A DNA stretch of 8,213 bases from Globobulimina sp. Lineage: Eukaryota; Foraminifera; Rotaliida. The notes beneath the pieces are model-generated. The model was not told the origin of the DNA, did no database searches, and was given only the letters and a program-made list of their open reading frames with translations. Location: positions 1-8,213 of the forward strand of contig PIVH01000092.1 in assembly GCA_003354225.1 (NCBI GenBank), in the 5' to 3' direction. Positions 1 to 6,700 of the stretch are shown here, piece by piece (positions within the stretch are counted from its first letter, which is position 1; each line of letters opens with the position of its first letter). Made by a program: the position numbers and the translations under genes.

Positions 1-471
1 AACTTGTTAACACAAATCTATTGGTCGCGTCATGGTGTAATACAAAACGTTTCATTCTCTCCTTTCCTGATTGCAACCAATAAAAAATAATGGTTCAACA
101 TGAACAATAAAAAAATGGGCTTGCCAGAAACATATATACCAATTTCAAATTCCACACATAAATGATCATAAAATCATCATTTTCATGTAATATCATCGTT
201 TATATCCTTTATAATTGTCATTTCTATCATTTATAGTTAATGGTAATAGTGGATGGTTGATGATTGATAAGCAAACAGATACACCTTGTGGTAGTTTCAT
301 TGTGTTGTGGCAGAATGAGGAAAAAGTCAATGTTGTCAACCTAACGTAAAGTTTTTTCAAAATAATCTACTCATCCTTAAAATTAAAAAAACATTTTTAT
401 ACGATAACTCAAGAAGAATGAAATTACTTCGAAGCCTAATTTCGTTACAAATTGAAGGTATAATTTATTAG

Positions 472-510
472 GTACATCAACCGATACATGTACATCAAAA
501 TGTATATCAA
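472..510 (+). promoter_or_regulatory. Triple GTA(C/T)ATCAA direct repeat
   Basis: GTACATCAA occurs at 472-480 and again at 490-498, followed by GTATATCAA at 502-510. The spacing is 18 and 12 nt, and the last copy abuts a TATA-like run. Clustered direct repeats just upstream of a TATA-like element and about 35 nt before a start codon suggest transcription-factor binding sites for the kinase gene. The repeats are seen directly; the regulatory role is inferred. Confidence 0.4.
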
Positions 511-511
511 C

Positions 512-519
512 ATATAAAA
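512..519 (+). promoter_or_regulatory. TATA-like element of the kinase gene
   Basis: ATATAAAA lies 26 nt before the kinase ATG at 545. If it is a functional TATA box the 5' UTR would be only a few nucleotides long. In such AT-rich DNA a TATA-like run can also arise by chance. Confidence 0.3.
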
Positions 520-544
520 AGCTCCAAATGAAACCTGTGTTGAT

Positions 545-2044
545 ATGCATGGTACAGAGCAGTATCAAAGCGCAGAATTAATACGACCGAAACTGTTGCC
601 ACAATCAAATAAGGCATCAAAACCATTTGCATATTCATCAATGAACATTGCAAAACATCAAAAACAGCAACATTGCAAAACGCATACAAAAAAAGAACAA
701 AAGCGACAAAAAGACGAAAAACAATCAGAACAGAAACAAGAAACCACTCAAACTACTTTACATTTACAGGTCAACGAATCGTTTAGAAATCTAACGTTGC
801 CTTCAAATTATGACTTAAATCTAAATAAAGTGAATATTAATTATATGATCGACGATGTATCACTTGAATCCATGTCAAGCTGTACCAGCAATATGCAATT
901 GACATTAAGTGGTTCGTCATACACATTGTCCGACAATTGCAACATATACAATATATGTGATATGGATGCAAATGCACAAGACATTGAAATGAGGATCTTC
1001 CCATCCGATGATTTCCGGTTTATGTACAATATCGGCCATGGGGCCTTTGGTATTGTTCACAAAGACTTTCATATCAAATCCTGCCAAGTTGTGGCCATTA
1101 AACAGTGCAGATCCACCAATTGCAGATCATTCAAAAAAGAAATCGAAATATACAAAGAATGCAAGGAATGCAAATATATTATCAATATGATCGAATATGG
1201 AGTCATCGAAAGAGAGAATAAGATTTGCATAGCATTGGAATATATGAATATGTCCTCATTGAACAAAAACAAATATCTGTTCAATAAACGACAGATGAAA
1301 TATATTTGTGTCTGCATATTGAAGGCACTGTGCTTTTTACACAAAAAGCTTTACATTCATCAAGACATTAAGCCCGATAACATTCTATTTAATGACAATT
1401 GGGATATAAAATTAACTGACTTTGGCTGCGTGACACAGATGAAAGATATCAATATTCCGTTAACGAAAACATTCGGCGGAACAGAATATTATCAGAGCTA
1501 TGAAAAACGGTTCATTTCGCCGGTCGGATATACCACAAAATCTGATATTTATTCATTTGGAATTACAATTTGTGAGTTATTGTCACAGCGACAGATCATT
1601 AACAAAGACGTTGTTTTACCCTTTGAAATTCCTAAAGAAATTTGTGTAAAACATCACAAATCAGACGAGAATTTGATTGATTTTTTGAGTAAATGTTTGG
1701 ACCGAAATTATAAACAACGATGGAATGCGCAACAATTATTAAAGCATACTTTTTTAAATGATCATGATATGAATGAGATGGATGACGAAAATAAAGAGAT
1801 GGATAAATTGGAGGATATGGATGATTTGGAATTTATGACAAACACTTTGATCGATTATTATTCACATTATAAACATAATAAAAATAACAATAATATCTCA
1901 GTTGTTACACCAATCGATAATATATGGAGTGATGGCGAGAGAATACAAAATATGGCCAAATCGAGTGGGTTTGCGGTACAATTTGTGCAGGATTTTATAT
2001 CCAAGGAAGTAAGAAATATCAAAAACAAATATCTAAAAATATAA
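545..2044 (+). CDS. Serine/threonine protein kinase, HQD-type catalytic loop
   Basis: The 499-residue single-exon protein has a central kinase domain (about 157-404). Visible motifs are the glycine loop GHGAFG (165-169 region), the beta-3 VAIK lysine (K186), a likely alpha-C Glu (E199 or E201), the catalytic loop HQDIKPDN (272-279, catalytic D274), DFG (292-294), SDIYSFG (333-339) and the subdomain XI Arg (R392 in QRWNA). The ATP-binding and catalytic residues are intact, so activity on Ser/Thr substrates is expected. Two positions are unusual: the HRD arginine is Gln (Q273), and the usual APE motif reads SYE (318-320). Residues 30-75 are low-complexity Lys/Gln/Glu with a possible nuclear signal (KKEQKRQK); 409-431 are acidic and Met-rich. 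No transmembrane segment is seen. The start is the first ATG after an in-frame TAA at 515-517. The subfamily (STE-like or other) cannot be fixed by eye. Confidence 0.9.
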   Translation: MHGTEQYQSAELIRPKLLPQSNKASKPFAYSSMNIAKHQKQQHCKTHTKKEQKRQKDEKQSEQKQETTQTTLHLQVNESFRNLTLPSNYDLNLNKVNINYMIDDVSLESMSSCTSNMQLTLSGSSYTLSDNCNIYNICDMDANAQDIEMRIFPSDDFRFMYNIGHGAFGIVHKDFHIKSCQVVAIKQCRSTNCRSFKKEIEIYKECKECKYIINMIEYGVIERENKICIALEYMNMSSLNKNKYLFNKRQMKYICVCILKALCFLHKKLYIHQDIKPDNILFNDNWDIKLTDFGCVTQMKDINIPLTKTFGGTEYYQSYEKRFISPVGYTTKSDIYSFGITICELLSQRQIINKDVVLPFEIPKEICVKHHKSDENLIDFLSKCLDRNYKQRWNAQQLLKHTFLNDHDMNEMDDENKEMDKLEDMDDLEFMTNTLIDYYSHYKHNKNNNNISVVTPIDNIWSDGERIQNMAKSSGFAVQFVQDFISKEVRNIKNKYLKI

Positions 2045-2331
2045 AACATTGTTCTAGCACAAGGGGTGTTTAATTAATAATTATTAAAATATTATAAATT
2101 AAATTAATTATTCGTTAGTTGCTATAGAGTTAAAATTAATTATTAACAATATTATTAATAACAATTTGACTGCATTTTAAAATTCTGACTATTGTAATTA
2201 AAACATGCAGATTAAACACATTCAGAGTGAAATGAACCGTTTTTAAAACCTGTAACTACGAAATCTCATCGTTTTGATGAGTGACTCAAAAAAAAACACT
2301 TTCAGTCAACGATGAGTTTTAAAATTTTTCT

Positions 2332-3129
2332 TCAAACTGTAACCTTAAAAAATGGAAATTCCATCGGTTTTCTGAACATTCCAGGTGGGATTTTTACACA
2401 TCGTATTTCCTCATTGTTTAAATAATTATTAAAATGCGGCACAAATCCGAATTTATAATTTTTAGGCAATGCATTAAATTCCATGGTCTCAAAAGTAACA
2501 TCCTCAACAATTCCGATTTTCAAATTAGCAGAATCACAATTTAATAGCATATCTACTTCGTATTCACTTTTATGATTATAACTCCATTTACCACAGTATG
2601 CAAAGTGACCATTTTTGACGGCATATCCCGTTGATATTCCACCCCAAACTTGTTTGCCACATTCAAAGGACCGGTCTGGATATTTATAAACTTGACTGAT
2701 TGCCCACATTACGCACGAACACCCAATCCTGTCTCCAGGAGATGACACAAAAACTCTCCAACAATGAACTCCCACTATCACCGGTTCCACATCACATAAA
2801 ATATACTTATGCTGCAAATCATAATTTGTATGCACTGCAATCGTATCATTGCCACTCAAATGAAAGCATCCACTTTGATATTTTTTGCTGAATTTAAGCG
2901 ATTCATAACCATCATAAGAAAATTTGAATATCAAATTTATGATTGAATCTGGCACATATTGTTGCAACAAAATAGATTTTTCTTTTCTACCAACATATCC
3001 ATAAACACACATCTTGGCCTTTTCTTTGGTCAAAAATGAGATACTATTCATCTTGGCTCTTTCTTTGGACGATACACTGTATTGTGTGTTAGCCACATCT
3101 GTTTGTTTATTGCTTAGCGACTTTCCCAT
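2332..3129 (-). CDS. SPRY-like domain protein, possibly N-myristoylated
   Basis: The 265-residue protein has no intron and starts MGKSLSNK, fitting the N-myristoylation pattern (Gly2, Ser6, basic residue 8) and resembling neuronal calcium sensor N-termini. Residues 20-45 contain a 13-residue tandem duplication (KERAKM at 22-27, KEKAKM at 35-40). A short amphipathic element VPDSIINLIFKF (59-70) follows. Residues 85-265 look like a SPRY-type beta-sandwich: VGVHCWRVFV (119-128), then GCSCVMWAIS (136-145), VWGGISTGYAVKNG (161-174), a VDMLLNCDSANLKIGI strand pair (192-207) and YKFGFVPHF (225-233). SPRY domains are protein-interaction modules, so an adaptor tethered to membrane is a reasonable inference. 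The fold assignment rests on pattern, not on a scored match. It is convergent with the kinase gene (287 nt between stops) and 166 nt downstream of the PH gene on the same strand. Confidence 0.75.
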   Translation of the reverse strand: MGKSLSNKQTDVANTQYSVSSKERAKMNSISFLTKEKAKMCVYGYVGRKEKSILLQQYVPDSIINLIFKFSYDGYESLKFSKKYQSGCFHLSGNDTIAVHTNYDLQHKYILCDVEPVIVGVHCWRVFVSSPGDRIGCSCVMWAISQVYKYPDRSFECGKQVWGGISTGYAVKNGHFAYCGKWSYNHKSEYEVDMLLNCDSANLKIGIVEDVTFETMEFNALPKNYKFGFVPHFNNYLNNEEIRCVKIPPGMFRKPMEFPFFKVTV

Positions 3130-3295
3130 TACGATCTGTATTTTAATTTAGCTCAACAGTTTTGAAAATTATAAAAAAAAGCTCTAATATAAAATAAAAA
3201 GACTGCCAGAACAATAGTAGAGAGAGAAAAACATTAAAATAATTCATTCATTACAATTTCAAACAATATAAGCTCATCTCCTTAACAACAACATT

Positions 3296-5302
3296 TTAAT
3301 AATCATCATCAACAATGAAAGTTGGCATCGTATGTTTCCTTAATTTATGCTCCTCATCATCAACCATTGTGGTCTCCAAACAATCCTCAGCCGATTCATC
3401 AAAGCCATCCTCCTCCGAACTGCACACATAATAATGTTCCGTATCCTCATTATTCTTCTCATCCTCCCTCGAATTATAGTCATCCGGATCCAGCAATTCG
3501 TGCTCCGTAAACGGTTTCAATTGCAACGACTGTGCACCTCCAAAATGTTTCGCCGGTACACCATTCACAACATCGCGCATACTCTGAGACTTAAACATGC
3601 GCAGATCCACAGCCATCAATATATTGCCAGACAACCGTTTGTCGCAAACATCGCCCTCTCGCACCTCCTCCTCATCGTTTATAGCCAACAAATGTTCATC
3701 GACATCCATAACCAACCTCGGCTCTGCAGACTGAGCCTTATAATTTATGTTATTTTCTACAAGTTCAACTTCCTTCTCCTCATAACTCATATTCATATTT
3801 TGTAACTTGGTGCCGGTGCCTGTATCGATAATAAAAAATATCATAAATTAAAATAAAAATGTACCGTATACGTACCGTCAGAGAACAGACAGTTTTGTTG
3901 AGCTGAACTGGTCCGTATGCCCTTTCGTGTGACTTTCATAAACGATTGACACCAAAATAACAGCTCAGTGGCTTCCGCCGCGCCAAAATACCACTTTCCA
4001 ACAGATGTGGTGACAGTGAATATTTTGAGCGATTTTAAGAGCTGTTCCGTTGCAGAATATTTATATTTCAATTTGTTGTCAATTTGATGCGACGATATCT
4101 TCTCGATTTGAGGGTCAGTCATCGGGATGGATTTATGCACATATTTATGAAAAGCAATGTTATAGTAATCATCCGTCGAATATATACTGTCCGCAAACTC
4201 AGTGCAAAGCGACTCGCTTTTTAGTGTAAGCAATGCAAAGGGGGTCAATGCAAAATATGACTGCTTCCAATATTTGACATCCTCTGCACGGAAATGTAAG
4301 TAGCCTTGGCATAGAATACTGATTTTGAATGCATTCATAGTGAAATAAAAAGAATCCATAAATTCATCCCTGATTTGCTTGCTCTCTGCGCTGAAAACAT
4401 GAATTAAATTACTGTTTGTATCATATATTTCGATCGGATATGGCATGGATTGCTTTTGTCCATATTTGATGACAGAGACACAATGATGGTCGATGTCAAT
4501 TTGCTGTTTTACTTTGGTTTTTTTATGATCTTTATAAATGCGAATGATTTTGCTTTGATAAACTTCAATGAAACGTTTTTTCCATTTTGTTTTTAATTTT
4601 TTTTTGGTTTTTCTGGTTAAATATCCATTCAAGATTAACTTGCCAAAGATTGCATACTTTAAATGTATGATCCATTCGTTTAATTGTTGCACATTTGCAC
4701 AGTGTAGCCAATAGGAGCGTTTTTCTGTCATTATATCAAAAGCATTGCGTTTATTGCACACTGAACGGGTATTTATCGGCGCATCGACATAGACATCGCA
4801 ATTTATGTCAGCGGTTGACTCATTTTCAGGTGTTTCGATATTGGGTTCATGCTCGTGATCCTCATCGGACGAATCGAAATTACTGCTCAAGGTATGATTG
4901 GTGGGAGTGGTGATATTGTCATCATCGTTTTCTTTTTCTTTCTCTTTTTTCAAAATAAACATATCTGCAAATGATTTTGCACGCGATTTGCGTTGTTTTG
5001 TGGGAATATTTGAGTATGGCAGAAGTGATAATTCTTTTACGGTGGATAAGTTTATCTCGTTTATGGGCGCTAAATGTGTGATTTCTTTACAGGTATAATA
5101 TGCTAATTTTTTATCTGAAAATAATATGAAGTATCTATTGAATATTGGTGTTGTTTGTGTATGACTGTATGTTGCTGATAAACGGTTTGGTGTACCTTTT
5201 CTTCCAAGATCGGTGGATTTTTCCTTTTTTGTTAAGATATCCTTCATGTAGGACATCCCGAGAGTTTTCGTGGTCTGATTGCTGTTCAGGTTCTTCTGCC
5301 AT
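3296..5302 (-). CDS. Triple PH-domain protein with acidic C-terminal tail (three exons)
   Basis: Exons 5302-5196, 5134-3876 and 3819-3296 total 1890 nt, giving 629 residues with every junction in frame. The start MAEEPEQQSDHENSRDVLHE leads straight into PH1 (20-197): GYLNKKGKIHRSWKKRYFIL is a textbook first strand pair, restored only by removing intron 1. PH1 is split by an insert (about 80-164) rich in Lys/Glu/Asp/Thr before its last strand and helix (FDIMTEKRSYWLHC, conserved W190). PH2 (205-303) has GYL and WKKRF (220-224), but the helix Trp is Phe (294). PH3 (312-436) has GYLHF, YWKQSYFAL and helix W430. PH1 and PH2 carry the K/R-x-R basic pattern linked to phosphoinositide binding; PH3 does not. 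The tail, mostly exon 3, is acidic (EEDGFDESAED type) and ends VDDDY. Recruitment to membrane phosphoinositides as a scaffold is likely; no catalytic domain is seen. Confidence 0.88.
3820..3875 (-). other. Intron 2 of the PH-domain gene (56 nt, phase 1)
   Basis: The donor GACG|GTACGT and acceptor CGATACAG|GCACC join D455 to G456 (G|GC) and T457. Without splicing the frame stops within the intron after a short Phe/Tyr-rich run. The downstream acidic frame is open for 174 codons and needs an upstream exon. Confidence 0.83.
5135..5195 (-). other. Intron 1 of the PH-domain gene (61 nt, phase 2)
   Basis: The donor AAAAG|GTACAC and acceptor TTCAATAG|ATAC join W-K-K-R(AG|A)-Y-F-I-L, restoring the conserved W-x-x-R-Y-F core of PH1. 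Reading straight through instead gives a different N-terminus with no PH similarity. The restored motif is strong evidence that the intron is real. Confidence 0.88.
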
Positions 5303-5317
5303 GTTTTAAAGTTGTAA

Positions 5318-5345
5318 AAAAAAACCTGCAGTGAAAAAAACCTGC
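5318..5345 (-). repeat. Direct repeat GCAGGTTTTTTT, two copies before the PH gene
   Basis: Read on the minus strand, GCAGGTTTTTTT occurs at 5345-5334 and 5329-5318, with a 16-nt period, and the nearer copy ends 16 nt before the ATG at 5302. It could be a promoter element or simple poly-T slippage. CAGG also resembles a splice acceptor, so a 5'-UTR intron ending here is possible. Confidence 0.4.
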
Positions 5346-5618
5346 CCGATATTAAATACATGTACAACATTGCAATATAAATTTGAATATTTGCGTTTGG
5401 CACAGAAACGTAAAGCGTCCTGTGATTGAAAGAGTGTTTAAATATTCATTATAAATAGACGTATTAATATTTGTGTTTGAATAAGAGAAAGGTGCACGGC
5501 CATTCCCAGAGGTTTCACCGATTTGTGACAACAACAACTTCAAATAACAAACACTTTATTGTGTTATTAAACAATTTGCCTCTGTGGATTTGATCAGAAA
5601 ACATGCTGTAATATTTCT

Positions 5619-5636
5619 GGGATTAATGGGATTAAT
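5619..5636 (+). repeat. Tandem 9-mer GGGATTAAT, two copies
   Basis: GGGATTAAT is repeated exactly at 5619-5627 and 5628-5636, and GATTAAT recurs at about 5676-5682. The second copy, with its following C, makes the 8-bp palindrome GATTAATC. This paired-site layout could bind a homeodomain-like protein (ATTA cores), which is inference only. Confidence 0.35.
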
Positions 5637-5683
5637 CGAAATTGAGCATTGTTTATGGATTGATGATCCACCTCTGATTAATT

Positions 5684-5701
5684 GGCATTTGCGCAAATGC
5701 C
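5684..5701. repeat. Perfect 18-bp palindrome
   Basis: GGCATTTGCGCAAATGCC reads identically on both strands, centred between 5692 and 5693. As RNA it would form a 7-bp stem with a GCGC loop. As DNA it is a symmetric binding-site shape, with TTTGCGCAAA at its core. It is followed 20-30 bases on by a run of seven T on the plus strand. Confidence 0.6.
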
Positions 5702-6177
5702 TATCAAAGATACCGTTGCCTTTCTCTTTTTTTGTGACAGTCATAAATAAAAATAATCACAACTGAATCTGTGCAAAAAATATTTCATATCTTGATGAGA
5801 GTTTACTGTTTTTGATGATTTTTTTAATGAATTTAATTTATGAATTTGAGCACTTTTTTGATGACATCTGAAGTTTAGAAGAACGCTTCGCAGATTCTCA
5901 TGATTCACTGATTAAAGGTTTAGGATCGATATACAATCGCCAAGTGCAGATATGTTATTTAAATTTAATTTTATATATTAAACAATCTACAATGCGAAAA
6001 AATGAAAATATAAGAAAAAAAAGAAAGGGAAACTGTGTTTTATCATGAAAGGTTTGCATGTAACACAAAATAAACAACAACAAAAAAACAAATATATTTA
6101 ACATTTATGCGAATTTGCGAAGCTAAATAAAATAAAATAAAACGAAATAAAAATTGGAATTGGGAAATTATAATTAA

Positions 6178-6654
6178 TTAAATAGGTTTGGAATTGACTC
6201 TATTGAAATAGTAAGCCATTTGGTTTTCGTTTTTCTGAAATCCACACCGTTCATAAAAACCTACCGTTCGATCAACACAATCTAAGATCACTTTGTAACA
6301 TCCATTCTGTTTGGCATAATTCACTGCATAATTCGTAATTAATTTTCCTAAGCCTTTTCCTCGATAATTACTGTCAGTGACAACGTCTTCGATATGTCCA
6401 ACACGCGAGCAGTTGTGAGAGAATTTCTGCTCAATCAGGAGCGTAATTGTTGCAATTATCAATTTTTTCGATTTATCTTCGATTACAAATGTCGATTGTA
6501 ATGGATTAGATTTCATTATAGCAAATGCTGCCTTATACGCAATTTTACTCACATTTCCCATTTCTGCCAATTGACTCAACAAATCGATATGGCCTTTATC
6601 GTAATCTGAACCCTCCAATTGCCGAACAGTAAATCTTTGTTGCATTTGGGACAT
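6178..6654 (-). CDS. GNA1: Glucosamine-6-phosphate N-acetyltransferase
   Basis: This 158-residue GNAT-fold enzyme is expected to transfer acetyl from acetyl-CoA to glucosamine-6-phosphate, giving GlcNAc-6-phosphate on the way to UDP-GlcNAc for N-glycans, GPI anchors or amino-sugar walls. The match to the GNA1 family runs the whole length: RQLEGSDYDKGHIDLLSQLAEMG at the N-terminus (cut short here: RQLEGSDY, 11-18), ATITLLIEQKF (68-78) ending in a strand like the family's IEHKF, GHIEDVVTD (86-94), the acetyl-CoA pyrophosphate loop Y-R-G-K-G-L-G-K (97-104), NGCYKVILDC (117-126) and VGFYERCGF (131-139), whose Tyr134 sits at the family's conserved active-site tyrosine. Length is typical. It is a cytosolic enzyme; no signal peptide or membrane segment is seen. 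It is transcribed divergently from the SAM gene. Confidence 0.94.
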   Translation of the reverse strand: MSQMQQRFTVRQLEGSDYDKGHIDLLSQLAEMGNVSKIAYKAAFAIMKSNPLQSTFVIEDKSKKLIIATITLLIEQKFSHNCSRVGHIEDVVTDSNYRGKGLGKLITNYAVNYAKQNGCYKVILDCVDRTVGFYERCGFQKNENQMAYYFNRVNSKPI

Positions 6655-6700
6655 TGTTTTAGTAGGAGTAGAGATATAATATTTCTAAATACTTAAAAAA
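6655..6700. promoter_or_regulatory. 46-bp divergent promoter between GNA1 and the SAM gene
   Basis: The two start codons face away from each other with only 46 bp between them (GNA1 ATG at 6654, SAM gene ATG at 6701). The interval holds a TATA-like GATATAATATTT (about 6672-6683) and an A-run just before the plus-strand ATG. Both transcripts must have extremely short leaders or start within each other's coding region. Confidence 0.55.

Larger units (their letters stand above)
1..544. other. Non-coding leader upstream of the kinase gene
   Basis: No convincing gene is visible here. A plus-strand frame is open from base 1 to a TAA near base 90 (about 29 codons) and could be the tail of an upstream gene, but a second plus frame is open over nearly the same stretch and neither resembles a known protein. 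CCAAT-type motifs occur near 22-28 (as ATTGG) and 75-79. Bases 160-240 are rich in repeated ATCAT/TCATC words. The last 75 bases hold the promoter-like repeats annotated separately. Confidence 0.5.
5303..6177. other. 875-nt gap between the PH gene start and the GNA1 stop
   Basis: No recognisable gene is seen in this gap, the longest without an assigned gene. It must contain the PH-gene promoter at its left end and the GNA1 3' UTR at its right end. It holds a 16-nt-period direct repeat (5318-5345), a tandem 9-mer (5619-5636), an 18-bp palindrome (5684-5701), small hairpins (5595-5619 and 5656-5671) and a minus-strand frame with a single stop between 5744 and 5352. Bases 5940-6177 are nearly pure A/T low complexity. 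Confidence 0.6.

Noticed and set aside
2265-2315. CTCATC...GATGAG hairpin and a second CGATGAG between the kinase and SPRY genes
   Set aside because: The stems are 6-7 bp with alternative partners in a low-complexity intergenic region; they are compatible with a 3'-UTR hairpin but not distinctive.
2045-2331. Repeated AATTAATTATT words after the kinase stop
   Set aside because: Simple AT-rich convergent 3' UTR sequence without a defined unit or target-site structure.
3347-3805. 152-codon plus-strand frame opposite the PH gene's last exon
   Set aside because: It is the mirror of a well-supported exon, hydrophobic and Ile/Leu-rich in the way antisense of an acidic coding region is, and has no domain.
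5303-5403. N-terminal extension M-P-N-A-N-I-Q-I-Y in the frame running into the PH gene
   Set aside because: The true start at 5302 is in another frame and gives an intact PH1 after splicing; the extension has no similarity and crosses poly-A/T runs.
5584-5766. 60-codon plus-strand frame over the palindrome region
   Set aside because: No similarity or codon signal; it overlaps a competing minus-strand frame, and its Ile/Leu/Pro-rich product looks like chance.
5853-5917. C/D snoRNA-like arrangement (UUGAUGA at 5858-5864, CUGA at 5908-5911, 4-bp terminal stem)
   Set aside because: Box C is off-consensus at its first base, the stem is short and separated from the box by a mismatch, and TGATGA words are common in this AT-rich stretch.
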